Below are positions 17,130 to 27,000 of a stretch of DNA of 64,000 nt, one piece after another. Each line of letters starts with the position of its first letter. The stretch's first letter is position 1. Below the pieces are notes generated by a model. It saw only the letters and a list, made by a program, of their open reading frames with translations, was not told the DNA's origin and did not search any database. The stretch covers positions 310,001-374,000 of the forward strand of contig NZ_JAKUJZ010000001.1 in the NCBI RefSeq assembly GCF_022436675.1. The letters are read 5' to 3'. Position numbers and translations under genes: made by a program. This stretch comes from Rheinheimera hassiensis (GTDB taxonomy: Bacteria; Pseudomonadota; Gammaproteobacteria; Enterobacterales; Alteromonadaceae).

Positions 17130-18344
17130 ATGACCACCACACCTTATCAGCGCCACTACGACCTGGACTGGCTGCGCACCCTGGCATTTGCCCTGCTGAT
17201 TTTGTATCACATTGGCATGTACTATGTAGCCGATTGGGGCTGGCATATTAAAAGTGAAGTAACCAGCGAAGCGCTGCAAAACCTGATGGTGCTGCCCAAC
17301 CAATGGCGTATGTCGCTGTTATTTTTTATCAGTGCAATGGCGCTGGCCTTGGCGCAGCAATGCAGCAGCCGGGTCAGCCTGTTTGGCCTGCGCAGTAACC
17401 GTTTACTTATTCCACTGCTGTGCGGCATGTTTATTGTGGTGGTGCCGCAGGTCTATTTTGAAGCCTTATCGCAGCAGTTAATTGAACCGGGTTATCTGAG
17501 CTTCTGGTGGCAGTATATTAATCCCAATACAGAGCTATTAAGGGATCATCACAGCCCTATTGGCCTGCTAACCTGGAACCATCTGTGGTTTTTGCCATAT
17601 TTATGGTGCTATAGCGTGCTGGTGTTGCTGGGCGCGCCACTACTAAACGCACTGGCCAGGTTACTACAACCCGTGCCCGGCAGTATCGCCTTACTGGTGG
17701 TGATGGCTGTGCTTATTTCCGCCTGGTATTTTTTGAAACAGGCTTATCCGTCCAGCCATGCGCTGCTCGATGACTGGTATAACCATGCCAAATACTTCAG
17801 CGTATTTATCGCCGGTTACCTGTTTGCTTTACAAGCTAACTGGTGGCTGCGGGTAATTTCAGCCAGAAGCTATTTTTTAGTCAGCGCTATTATTTGCTAC
17901 AGCCTTATTATTGCTGATCGCAACGGTCTGTTTGACAGCATCCCAGAAAGCTTTGGCGAATCAGTTACCGGCCGCTTACTAATAGGCTTAGTGCTGGCCC
18001 TAAATCACTGGAGCTGGATCTTAGCCTTAATAGGCTACGCCGGCCGTTATCTAAACCGGCCAACCAATAAGCTGGATAAAGACGGTGGCCTGCTGCACTA
18101 CAGCAATAACGCTATCTTGCCCTGGTATATGCTGCACCAAACCCTGATTATTGTATTTGCCGTATGGTTAAAACCACTGGCCCTGCCAACAGGTATTGAG
18201 GCTATAGTGTTGATCGTATTGACCTGTTTCGGCTGCTGGGCCGGCTACGAGCTAATCAAGCGCTTCTGGCTAAGCCGCTGGTTGTTTGGTTTAAAGGTGA
18301 AGTTGCCTGCGGCTTGCGGCCACCAAAGCACTACAGTGCAATAA
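17130..18344 (+). CDS. Acyltransferase 3 family membrane protein
   Basis: A 404-aa protein with about ten transmembrane helices. The N-terminal RHYDLDWLRTLAFALLILYHIGMYY, with the R.H and the catalytic-type histidine, and the later WNHLWFLPYLWCYSVLVLLGAP block are typical of acyltransferase-3 proteins of the OpgC-like branch. These transfer acetyl, succinyl or other acyl groups to sugars of glucans, LPS or antibiotics across the membrane; the acceptor here is unknown. The divergent LytTR regulator is the likely controller. GGAGCACAACA precedes the ATG. Confidence 0.85.
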   Translation: MTTTPYQRHYDLDWLRTLAFALLILYHIGMYYVADWGWHIKSEVTSEALQNLMVLPNQWRMSLLFFISAMALALAQQCSSRVSLFGLRSNRLLIPLLCGMFIVVVPQVYFEALSQQLIEPGYLSFWWQYINPNTELLRDHHSPIGLLTWNHLWFLPYLWCYSVLVLLGAPLLNALARLLQPVPGSIALLVVMAVLISAWYFLKQAYPSSHALLDDWYNHAKYFSVFIAGYLFALQANWWLRVISARSYFLVSAIICYSLIIADRNGLFDSIPESFGESVTGRLLIGLVLALNHWSWILALIGYAGRYLNRPTNKLDKDGGLLHYSNNAILPWYMLHQTLIIVFAVWLKPLALPTGIEAIVLIVLTCFGCWAGYELIKRFWLSRWLFGLKVKLPAACGHQSTTVQ

Positions 18345-18415
18345 CTACAAGGCAACAGTAAACCTGTGAGGCTAAAGTAACGTACAAGCAGCAAATGTTG
18401 TGGATAAACTAAGCA

Positions 18416-18967
18416 ATGAAAACCTTTATCTTGCTGTTAGTGTTGTTACTACCGGCCACAGGCTTAGCTGATGATGCCGCCTGGGCAGCCTGGCGCGAGG
18501 GTAAAGCACTGTTGCTAATGCGCCATGCCATAGCCCCCGGCACCGGTGATCCGGCCGGTTTCGTACTAAACGATTGCAGTACCCAGCGTAACCTGAACAG
18601 CGAAGGACAGCAGCAGGCACTACGCTGGGGTAAATTATTGCGCCAGCAATACCGCGGCGATATACAGCTTTACAGCAGCCAATGGTGCCGCTGCCTCGAT
18701 ACCGCCCGGCTGATGGCACTATCTATCCCCCAACCGCTGCCGCTACTTAATTCCTTCTTTGCCGGCCGTGGTGATGGCGATAAACAAACTCAGGCGTTAG
18801 TACAGTACTTTTCTCAAGCTCAGTTAAGCCAGCCCACAGTACTGGTAACTCATCAGGTCAATTTTACTGCCCTAACCGGTATTTTCCCGCGCTCGGGTGA
18901 AGCGGTTATTGTCGCACTGCCACTAACACAACCGGCCACCGTACTGGCGCGAATAGCTACACCCTAG
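18416..18967 (+). CDS. Exported histidine phosphatase family protein
   Basis: A 183-aa member of the histidine (phosphoglycerate-mutase-like) phosphatase clan. The signal peptide covers about residues 1-18 (LPATGLADD). LLLMRHAIAPGTGDPAG contains the RHA catalytic motif that carries the phospho-histidine (the glycine of the classical RHG is alanine); later LYSSQWCRCLDTARLM and VLVTHQVNFTALTG contain the second arginine and the second catalytic histidine. It is probably periplasmic; the substrate is unknown. Confidence 0.85.
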   Translation: MKTFILLLVLLLPATGLADDAAWAAWREGKALLLMRHAIAPGTGDPAGFVLNDCSTQRNLNSEGQQQALRWGKLLRQQYRGDIQLYSSQWCRCLDTARLMALSIPQPLPLLNSFFAGRGDGDKQTQALVQYFSQAQLSQPTVLVTHQVNFTALTGIFPRSGEAVIVALPLTQPATVLARIATP

Positions 18968-19069
18968 CAATGCACTGGCGCAGAGCCAAATTAGCCAAGA
19001 CCGCTTGTTTACTTTATTGATACAGTAATTTACACTCTGGCTAAATTTTGACAGTGGCGATATCAGACA

Positions 19070-19393
19070 ATGAAACTCGTTCTACTCGCTATGATATTAA
19101 GCCTTACAGCCTGCGCTACAGTAAAAACCCTACCGGCGAGTGTCAGCCATGTAAATATTGAACATCACGGTAAGCGCAGCTACTGCCAAAGCATACCGCG
19201 CATTTACAGCGGCTTTTCTTACAACTTGTGCAAGCTGCACGGCGAACCCAGCCGCACGACAAACCTCGGCGACAGTTTTAATAATGTGCCGTTTTTTATT
19301 ATCGACGGCAGTTTTTCATTAGTTGCTGACACCGTAGCCTTGCCTTATACCCTGTACACGCAAGGTAAACATGGCAGTATTGACGTAAATTAA
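19070..19393 (+). CDS. YceK/YidQ-family lipoprotein
   Basis: A 107-aa lipoprotein: signal MKLVLLAMILSLTACATV with lipobox LTAC. RIYSGFSYNLC and FFIIDGSFSLVADTVALPYTLYTQ match the YceK/YidQ (DUF1375) family, small envelope lipoproteins of unknown function. It is the last gene before the hipBA/SMC island. Confidence 0.75.
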   Translation: MKLVLLAMILSLTACATVKTLPASVSHVNIEHHGKRSYCQSIPRIYSGFSYNLCKLHGEPSRTTNLGDSFNNVPFFIIDGSFSLVADTVALPYTLYTQGKHGSIDVN

Positions 19394-19440
19394 ACCTGCA
19401 TTACTGTGGTTTTTTACCCTTCCTTTTTAGAAGTTAAAAT

Positions 19441-19558
19441 TCCACTACTATAGGATTTTAACTCATATTCATTGTGCTGTTCATATAGTCCTATTTTTAT
19501 AGGATTATATGCCTAACATATAATGCTGCCGCTATTAATCCTAACTATTTAGGATTAA
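19441..19558 (+). promoter_or_regulatory. hipBA control region with three HipB-type operators
   Basis: Three inverted repeats share TCC..GGA half-sites, the pattern of E. coli HipB operators (TATCC..GGATA). O1: TCC 19441-19443 and GGA 19453-19455. O2: TCCTAT and ATAGGA at 19489-19504 with four T between. O3: TTAATCCTAA (19535-19544), four bases, TTAGGATTAA (19549-19558), a perfect 10-bp-arm palindrome 49 bases before the hipB ATG. Autorepression by HipB or HipBA is the natural reading. Confidence 0.65.
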
Positions 19559-19607
19559 TATACTGATCACAGCGACAATGCTTATTGCAGCTATCAAGGT
19601 GGGATTT

Positions 19608-19877
19608 ATGGCGAAGCGGGTTATACCAACTGATAAACCGAATATACAACAGCCGGTAACATTGGCATCGTTAAGTGAGTTAGTGCGATATAAACGCACG
19701 TCTCTGGGCGTATCTATTGCTGACGCGGCACTCTTATTTGGACTATCCAAACAGACATATCAGAATATTGAAAAAGGCGCGGGTAATGTGCGGGCAGAGA
19801 ATTTATTTACCGTGCTGGCGTTATGGGGCATAGAACTACAGGTAAAAGCAGCGGAAGACAATAATGACTGGCTCTGA
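19608..19877 (+). CDS. hipB: HipB-type antitoxin, helix-turn-helix
   Basis: An 89-aa DNA-binding antitoxin. LSELVRYKRTSLGVSIADAALLFGLSKQTYQNIEKG is an XRE/HipB helix-turn-helix (about residues 22-58), followed by VRAENLFTVLALWGIELQV. Preceded by AGGTGG, the ATG at 19608 is preferred over an ATG ten codons upstream. It overlaps hipA by 14 bases. HipB neutralises HipA and represses the operon at the palindromes upstream. Confidence 0.87.
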   Translation: MAKRVIPTDKPNIQQPVTLASLSELVRYKRTSLGVSIADAALLFGLSKQTYQNIEKGAGNVRAENLFTVLALWGIELQVKAAEDNNDWL

Positions 19878-21189
19878 TCACCTGCCCAAACTAAACGTCT
19901 ATGCCAATTCGGGTCTGGTTGGTGAGCTGACATTCATGTCACCAGGCAGGTGCCAGTTTCATTATGCAGCCAACTGGTTAGAGCAAGGCTTTGCCATTTC
20001 GCCACATATAGGTTTTCAGCAAACGGTATCATCTGAAACTGTGATCAACTTCCTGAAAAACCTGCTCCCTGAAGGCGAGGCTTTAAGTAGTTTACTGAGT
20101 TACGAGCGCTTATCCAAAGATAATGTGCTTGCCATACTTAAAGCCATTGGGGCTGAAACCACCGGCGCTCTGTCGTTTCATAACAGCGAGCCAGCAGATG
20201 CCGTCAGCAAACTTCGGCCCATTACGGACGCAGAACTAGCTGAGCGCCTTAGCAGTCAGGACACGAGTCAATTGGTGTACTGGGACGGTAAGTTCCGGCT
20301 ATCCGTTGCCGGTGTGCAAAACAAGCTAAATGTATATGTTGATGAAAACCAGCAGTTATCGCTGGCTGATGGTAACTACTCCAGCACGCATATTGTAAAA
20401 TTCTCTGCTGCCAACTATCGCAGTATCGTCGTAAATGAATTGTTTTGCATGCGGCTGGCTGCAGCAGTCGGCATTAATGTAGCCGAAGTACAACAAAGGC
20501 ATTTTGGTGGTCACCATGCTCTGCTGGTTACCCGATTTGACCGCAAACGTTCTGAACATAGCGTCAGCAAACATCATATGATTGACGCTTGCCAGGCATT
20601 AGATTTGCCTCCTGAGTATAAGTACGAGCGCCAGTTTGGCGATGATCGCGACGTTGCCAATATAAGAGATGGCGTAAGCCTGAATAAGCTGATTTCATTT
20701 GCCCGCCATACTGCTGTGCCATTGTTAACCATCCAAAAAATGCTCGACTGGTTACTGTTTAATCTGATTATTGGCAACAGTGATGCTCACGGTAAAAACA
20801 TCAGCTTTTTTGTTGGCCGCAGCGGCATTAGCCTTAGCCCTTTTTATGATTTAGTTTCCATACTGCATGAAGCGCAACAGCACCCTCAACTTAATACTAA
20901 TTTGGCAATGGCCGTTGGCGACAACTTCGATATCAATACTATCACCGCATACGACTTACTGACATTTTCAGACAAGGTTGGCCTCAAACCTGCATTGATT
21001 AAGCGTCGTCTGGACTTACTGGCTATACGCTGCCAGAATCTGGCCAACCGGCTGGATTTTAGTACAGACCAACTTACTGCTGAGCAGCAAGCTCATATAC
21101 AAAACTTAACCCAGCTCACTTTGCAACGTTGTGAATACTTTCTACAACAAAGCCGTCAATTTAATACAGTTTTACGAGAGGCTTTTTGA
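19864..21189 (+). CDS. hipA: HipA-family serine/threonine kinase toxin
   Basis: A 441-aa full-length HipA. The N-terminal HipA_N domain (KLNVYANSGLVGELTF, FLKNLLPEGEAL) is followed by the kinase core. Catalytic residues are intact: GNSDAHGKN with D307, SPFYDLVS with metal-binding D329, and STHIVKF with the ATP lysine. SVAGVQNKL (S147) corresponds to the autophosphorylated serine loop of E. coli HipA. In E. coli HipA phosphorylates glutamyl-tRNA synthetase and causes persistence; the same target is likely but not shown here. It is next to, but transcribed toward, the SMC defence operon. Confidence 0.93.
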   Translation: MTGSDHLPKLNVYANSGLVGELTFMSPGRCQFHYAANWLEQGFAISPHIGFQQTVSSETVINFLKNLLPEGEALSSLLSYERLSKDNVLAILKAIGAETTGALSFHNSEPADAVSKLRPITDAELAERLSSQDTSQLVYWDGKFRLSVAGVQNKLNVYVDENQQLSLADGNYSSTHIVKFSAANYRSIVVNELFCMRLAAAVGINVAEVQQRHFGGHHALLVTRFDRKRSEHSVSKHHMIDACQALDLPPEYKYERQFGDDRDVANIRDGVSLNKLISFARHTAVPLLTIQKMLDWLLFNLIIGNSDAHGKNISFFVGRSGISLSPFYDLVSILHEAQQHPQLNTNLAMAVGDNFDINTITAYDLLTFSDKVGLKPALIKRRLDLLAIRCQNLANRLDFSTDQLTAEQQAHIQNLTQLTLQRCEYFLQQSRQFNTVLREAF

Positions 21190-21294
21190 CCAGTAATACG
21201 CTGGCCCTAAAAACGCGATAGCCATACTGATCATGCAGCTTGTGGTGGTACAGAGCAGAAATTAGTGCTTACCCCTGCAGATAAACAGCCAAAG

Positions 21295-22164
21295 TCAGGC
21301 CTTTAAATTTATCACTGCTAGTCTCATCCCCTGCATATTCTGCTGCCTAAGCCCCTGTAACTGCTGGCACAGCAACTGCTGGTAAGGCTGAAATTCGCTG
21401 GTGACCTTCTGAGCTTTGATTCCGGCGATAAAACTAAGTTGTTTGTCTGGCAGCATGGCAGGGCTGGCGTGTTGTTGTAGTGTGGCGAAATCTGGCAGCA
21501 GCATGGCGCTGTAGCCTTCATTTAAGGCGATGCTTACGCCTTTGGCATCGAAATCACCAAAGTATAATGCCGGTTTATTTAAGCCTGACCATGCCATTTT
21601 CAGCGCTTTACAGCCGCTGCTGTACTGGCTGTCACCGCGATAGATAATCAGCGGTTGCTGATACGCCAGTTGCAGCGTAAAGGCATCAAGTTGGTAAAAA
21701 CAATCCAGGTTTTCTACCACCAGCAGCATATCAAATTGTGCCAGTGGTAATTGCTGCCAATCGATATCAATACACTCTGCCGCCAGGCCCAGACAACTAT
21801 CGACCGGCGTATGTAGTTTTAGTAAAACCCGTTGCTGGCGTGGCTTTAAACCAATGCTTTTTAGCTCTTGCTGGCTGCGCGCCGCATTGTCTAATCTGCG
21901 GTGTTGATGTGGCGCATCCAGATAGCAGGCTTGTTGAAGCTGGCGCTGCACACGGGCAATATCATTTAGCAGTGCCAGGTTAAAGCTAAACTGCGGCAGT
22001 TTAAGGCTATTGCCGGGCACTAATTCATGCTCAATACACCAGCTCAGTACCTGCTGCACCGCTTTAGCACTGGTTTTTACCCGCTCGCTGCCGCGGGCAT
22101 TTAGCCGCTGTTGCAGTTGTTGCAAGTAGCGCAGTGTTTGTGCGCTCAGCGGCGGGTAGCTCAT
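21295..22164 (-). CDS. jetD: JetD-like TOPRIM nuclease of a Wadjet-type system
   Basis: A 289-aa protein, last gene of the SMC operon. The C-terminal half has a TOPRIM fold signature: MLLVVENLDCFYQL with E151, and ALYFGDFDAKGVSIA with D204 and D206, spaced as in topoisomerase VI/JetD/MksG nucleases. The N-terminal half (about 1-120) is a helical arm that probably docks on the SMC complex. In Wadjet systems JetD cleaves circular plasmid DNA recognised by the JetABC motor. It is shorter than many described JetD proteins. The start overlaps the stop of the kleisin-like gene (TGATG). The family assignment is from the TOPRIM motifs plus synteny. Confidence 0.75.
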   Translation of the reverse strand: MSYPPLSAQTLRYLQQLQQRLNARGSERVKTSAKAVQQVLSWCIEHELVPGNSLKLPQFSFNLALLNDIARVQRQLQQACYLDAPHQHRRLDNAARSQQELKSIGLKPRQQRVLLKLHTPVDSCLGLAAECIDIDWQQLPLAQFDMLLVVENLDCFYQLDAFTLQLAYQQPLIIYRGDSQYSSGCKALKMAWSGLNKPALYFGDFDAKGVSIALNEGYSAMLLPDFATLQQHASPAMLPDKQLSFIAGIKAQKVTSEFQPYQQLLCQQLQGLRQQNMQGMRLAVINLKA

Positions 22165-23405
22165 CAGGCGGCCTGCAGGCTCAGGCTGATATCGCGAATA
22201 AGCAGCAAGCTGTTAACGGCACTGGCGGGCACTTCGTCGCGTTTAATGGCAAACATATGCTTTTCATCCTGCGGCAGCGCCTGATACTCGGCAATAATTT
22301 GATACAGCCAGATTTCGCTGTCCCAGCTTAGCTGGTGCTCAGCCAGATAATCCAGCGCACTTAACGGCCCGGCTTTATCAATCACCCGCAGATAGAAATT
22401 TTCCACGTCAGTTTTCAGCGCTTGCTGGCGGGCGGCAATTTCTTCATCTTCCATTACGGCGGCAAAACTGGCGCTTTGCTGATCCGGCAGGTTTATGGCG
22501 GCGGATCTTGGCAGCGCCCGCACCAGCTCGGCCAAGATCTGGCGTTCGCTGGCTTTATCCAGCGCAATCGCCGCTTGCGGCTGTATTGCTGCAGCCTGAT
22601 TAAATAACACGGGCACATCAGAACGATTGGGATAATCGGCCGGCTGATACTTCGGGTGCTGGCGCAAAAATGCTGCCATATTGGTGATCAGCATGGAACG
22701 CGCCTGCTGCTGGCGGAAGCGGGCTAACAGCTCGACCAGGCGTTTTTGCACTTCCAGCAGGCTGCTGTGATGCGAGCTAAGCTGGTTTTGCAGCTGGCTT
22801 ACCAGCAACTTACGTAGTTGGTTATTACCTTCGGATAACTCAATCAGCTCGTTAAAATCCAGTAGCACCAAGCCATCGAGTAAGCGGCGTAATTGCTTTT
22901 GCGCCCGTTCGTTCTCACGGATTTTATCGTCCAGGCTGGCAACAAAACCAAAATCGCTGTTAAGCCGGTGCCATAAGCTGTCTATGGCTTCTTCAAACTG
23001 GCCGCTTAAGTCGTGTACATGCTCTGTTAAGCGTTGCAGTTGCAGCTCGGCCACACTGTAATCGCCTTTGTACTGTGCATCGCGGTAAGCCTGCACCCGG
23101 TTGCGGATTTGCTCCAGTTTTTCTGCCACGTCGGCGTTGATCTGGCGGCGGTTTTCATCGGCCACCATACTGGCAATCAGCTCGCTTACCAGTGGCCTTA
23201 GCGCCAGCGGTTGTTGCTCATCCGGGCGCCACAAAATACGCGCCGCAATCAGCTTTTTCAGCGCGCTTTCGCTAAAGGCGGCTTCATCAATAAAACCGTC
23301 CAGATAACCCTGCATCAGTGCTTTATGGTGCTTGCCCAGCAGCGCCAGCCGTTCGGCGCCAACGTTAAACAGGTTAGAGGCCGCGCCAGTATCCAGCGGC
23401 GCCAT
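22164..23405 (-). CDS. jetA: JetA/MksF-like kleisin subunit
   Basis: A 413-aa mostly helical cytoplasmic protein. An N-terminal winged-helix-like region (about 20-95: LIAARILWRPDEQQPLALRPLVSELI) is followed by long helices with coiled-coil character (QIRNRVQAYRDAQYK, LDDKIRENERAQKQLRRLLDGL) and a C-terminal small domain (about 330-413). This plan fits a MukF/MksF/JetA kleisin bridging the SMC heads. The sequence alone does not prove it; position between the KITE-like gene and jetD in a fully overlapping operon is the main support. Stop and start codons overlap both neighbours (TAATG, TGATG). Confidence 0.6.
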   Translation of the reverse strand: MAPLDTGAASNLFNVGAERLALLGKHHKALMQGYLDGFIDEAAFSESALKKLIAARILWRPDEQQPLALRPLVSELIASMVADENRRQINADVAEKLEQIRNRVQAYRDAQYKGDYSVAELQLQRLTEHVHDLSGQFEEAIDSLWHRLNSDFGFVASLDDKIRENERAQKQLRRLLDGLVLLDFNELIELSEGNNQLRKLLVSQLQNQLSSHHSSLLEVQKRLVELLARFRQQQARSMLITNMAAFLRQHPKYQPADYPNRSDVPVLFNQAAAIQPQAAIALDKASERQILAELVRALPRSAAINLPDQQSASFAAVMEDEEIAARQQALKTDVENFYLRVIDKAGPLSALDYLAEHQLSWDSEIWLYQIIAEYQALPQDEKHMFAIKRDEVPASAVNSLLLIRDISLSLQAA

Positions 23406-24025
23406 TACAACATCGCCTGCTGGGTTGGAGTGTCATCTACCGGCAGATGCTCTTCATCACGGATAAACCGAATAACATCAATTAAATAGTCAATTTTACC
23501 GGTAACAATATAGTACTGCCGATCGCTGTGCGGTTGCAGCAGGTAGCCGTGCTCTTTTAAGCGGCGGAAAATCAGCTTTACCTGGTTGTCCAGCGCATCG
23601 CTCTGGCTGTTAAAAAAGCGGTCGCTGGCCAGTTGATTTAAGCGCTGGCGCAGGCTTTGGTTATCCTCGGTGCGCAGCACAAATTCCTGCAGCTTAATAG
23701 TATCTCCGGCGGTTAAAGCACTGTCGCGGCCCAGGGTTTCCTGCACCAGTTGCAGCCATTCCAGCAGCGGCAACAGCGATTGCACAGTTAAGGCAAACTG
23801 GCCGCTTAGTTGCTCGCGCGCGGCTTTATTCAGCTCGTGATACGCCAGAAAATACACGCTGTTATCGTCATTGCTAACTAAACGACGGTTTAACGGCCGC
23901 AGATAGTGGTTAATATCCTGCTGCGTTTGTTCAAGGCTTAAATGGCGGAAGGCATCTTCGTCGCTAACCTGGCAGATAAAATCACCGGCCAGCAGCCGTT
24001 CCAGTAAAGGACCATGTTGTAACAT
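23405..24025 (-). CDS. jetB: JetB/MksE-like KITE subunit
   Basis: A 206-aa protein, probably a tandem winged-helix KITE subunit. LLERLLAGDFICQVSDEDAFRHL at the N-terminus and LIFRRLKEHGYLLQPHSDRQYYIVTGKIDYLIDVIRFI at the C-terminus look like winged-helix units with a beta wing; the size matches MksE/JetB. KITE dimers bind the kleisin and DNA. The TAATG junctions on both sides give tight stoichiometric coupling with the SMC and kleisin genes. The call depends on synteny with the clear SMC-like gene upstream. Confidence 0.6.
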   Translation of the reverse strand: MLQHGPLLERLLAGDFICQVSDEDAFRHLSLEQTQQDINHYLRPLNRRLVSNDDNSVYFLAYHELNKAAREQLSGQFALTVQSLLPLLEWLQLVQETLGRDSALTAGDTIKLQEFVLRTEDNQSLRQRLNQLASDRFFNSQSDALDNQVKLIFRRLKEHGYLLQPHSDRQYYIVTGKIDYLIDVIRFIRDEEHLPVDDTPTQQAML

Positions 24026-27000
24026 TAGCTGGCCTCCTGTTGCCGCTGTGCCAGCCGCTCAGCTAACCGGCTGGTTTTAGGTTGAATACGTTTTAACTGG
24101 CGTTTGCTTGGGTCTTGCTGGCTGGGTTCAATTAAATAGCGGTGGCTAAACAGCATCAGCACGTCAGACTCGGGGTTAGGAAAGGCACCGACAATAATAA
24201 TGTTATTAGCACTGCAGGCAGCAAACAGCTTTTCTACGTTGTGATAGGCCAGGGTACCAATTTCATCTATCGGCCAGTGGATGGCTACGTTGGCCTCACC
24301 ACGCAATAAGCGGGTAAAGGCCAGCAGGTACTTACATAAAATAAGATAAGCCATACCGTGGCTGGACGATTCCAGCAACTGACGATCGTTTTTAATCACC
24401 AGCTCAGAGCCGCCTTCGCTTAAATGCAGCTCAAGCCGCAGCAAGGATTCAATAGTATATTGCTCATCGGCACGCAGCAGCTCGACTACATCGGCCAGCG
24501 CATTAAGATACTGCTCGGAAGGCAGCGCTTTACCCGAGGCACCCCAGTCGTCGTACAGTTTGGCAAAGTGTTTCAATGGCTGCCAAAAGCCCAGCTCGTC
24601 AATGGTTGATAAAATACGCACTTCGGATTTGCTGATGCCTTCTAGCACCAAATCATCGGCCACCGCTTCGCTTAAACGGCGGCTTTGCAGGGCAATACGG
24701 CGGTTAATGTCGCTGAATACGGTAAAGAACTTTTTCAGATCGCCGCCAATGTTTTCGCCCATTTCCAGCAGTTGCTGTTGCTGGTCCTGTAAGATCCGTA
24801 GCAAGTCGGCCAGAATAGGCAGTTGCTGGCGTTTACCAGCGTAGTCGGGCAGTTTGCGTTTTTCGTGCTCCAGCCGGTCAAGAAACTCGCTGCCGGCGTC
24901 TTTACTCAGCGTGGTTTCAAACTGTTCCAGTTGTAATTTTAACTGCTGATCCAGCTTGCTGCGCTGCTCCAGCGCTTCATTGCTGCGGGCTAAGCGTTCA
25001 ACTAAATCGGCTGAGGCCGTAAGCGCAGCCGGTGTAACCTCAGCTAAATGCAGCTCGGCCAGTTTTAGCAGCAACGGTTTTAACTGGCTTAGCCAGACAT
25101 CGGCCTGCTGCATTTTTTCCTGCCACTGGCGTTTTTGTTCGTCCAGCCGTTTCTGGCTGGCGGCAAAATCAGCCTTTAACTGGCCAAGCAGTTGGCTTAA
25201 TTCACGTTGTTGTTGTTTTAATTCGGTTTCTTTGCCCAGCAATTGTGGCCGCAGTTGCTGCCAGTCCAGCTGCATAAAGCGTTGCCACTGTGTCAGTTCG
25301 TCCTGGCGGCTTTCGGTGGCTTTAATATCAGTTTTCAGTTGCTCCTGGCGCTGCTTCAGCTCGACCAGCCGTTTTGGATCTATACCCTTGGCCGATAGCT
25401 CTTCGTTAAATGCTTGCTGTAATTCACTCAGTTGCTGTTTGTTGTCGTCGCGCTTGCGCTCCAGCTGGCGTTCCAGCTCGTCCAGTTGTTCATCAAATAC
25501 CTGCAGTTCCGCCTGCCAGTCGGCTTTTAGCTCAATTTTCTGTGTTTGATGATCAGTTTTAAGCGCCTGTAAATCCTGTTGTTGCTGCTGTTGCAGTTTT
25601 TCCAGTTGCTGTTGCTGCTCTGCCAGTTCGGCACGCGCACTGGCCTGCCGCTGTTTAACCAGCTCGCGCTGGGCGGCTTCCAGCCGGTTACGCGCATCAC
25701 GGGCGTAGTCAATATTTTGCTCGGCCTGGGTATATTGCCACTGCGCCTGCTCCAGCTGAGCCTGCACCAGCTCGGCTTGCTGATGGCTGTCTTTCAGCGT
25801 TTTTTCGGCGGCCGTTTTATTGGCTGTTGCCTGTTCCAGTTGTTGTTCGGCACTGTGTATACGGTGACGGATGGCGGCTTCATCCTGGGCGTAGTCGGGC
25901 GTGTCTATTGCCGCCAGCTCAAGTTGCAGGCCATACAAGCTGTCGCTCAGCTCTGACAAATGGGGCTGTAAATCCTGCCGTTCTAATAAACGCTCGTCCA
26001 GCACCTTACCCAGCTTTTGCTCCCAGCCGCTGTAATGCAAACGCAGATAATGGCGTAAACTGCCCTGCTCCGGCGTAAGCTGGCGGTGTAGTTGTTGCAG
26101 CTGTTGCTCGGCCAGATGCCGCGCTTTACTGGCGTGCTCCAATTGCTTATCGGCCTGATCGCGCTGTTGCCGCGCTTGCTGATATTGCTGCTGCAGTTGC
26201 TGTACCTGCCGCGCCTGCTGCTGGGCCTGCTGCTGGGTTTGCTCCAGCCTGAGCTCGGCGCTGCGCAATTCATCATGCTCGGCGTCGGTTAACGCTGAAT
26301 GGCTCAGCTGGCTTTGTAGTACCGCAATGCCATTGCTGCACTGGGTTAATTGCTCGGCAAAGCGCTGTTGTTGTTGCTGTAAACGCTGCGAAAAGGCGTT
26401 TTCGAGCGCCGAGAGTTTAGTGTCTTGCTGCTCGCGGGTGCTGTCTTTTTGCTGTTGCAGTTGTTTAGCTTTACCCCGCTGTTGCTCACTTAAACGGTTA
26501 AAAGCCTCAAGCAGTTTGGCTTTACGCTGCTCTAACTGGCGCTCCATATCGCCGTGCTGCTCTACCATCAGTTGGTATTGCTCCAGCAATTCCTGCAGGG
26601 TGTCGCGCCACAATGGCAAGGCATCAGTATCGCGCTGCAGCTTGGTCATATCGCGGCTTTCAAAGCTATCGTACTGTTGTTGCAGCTGATCTAACCGCGC
26701 GCTGGTTTCGGTTAAGTCTGCTTCAGCTTTGCTCAGTTTGCTGTTTTGCTCCATCTGCTGCTGTTCAAACTGCTGCTTTAACTGTTGCAGCTGGCCGCGC
26801 AATAGCTGCACCTGTTGCTCGGCATCGGCCTTTTGCAGTTTTTGTTGCTGCTCGTCCTGCTGCAACAATGGCAATAGTGCTGCCAGTTGGGCTTCGGCAC
26901 CGTCCAGTTGTAATGCCAGTTGTTTTAAGCGTTCAAAATCCTGCTGCAGTTTGTCCAGCCGCATCGACTGGCGCATTTGCTGGATCCACTCGCGCGCCTT

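Noticed and set aside
24956-25549. Long open frame on the plus strand opposite the SMC gene (197 aa, rich in S and C)
   Set aside because: It is the mirror of the glutamine/leucine-rich coiled coil (CAG/CTG-type codons read backwards); no ribosome site and no family pattern. The same applies to other plus-strand frames between 25579 and 27229.
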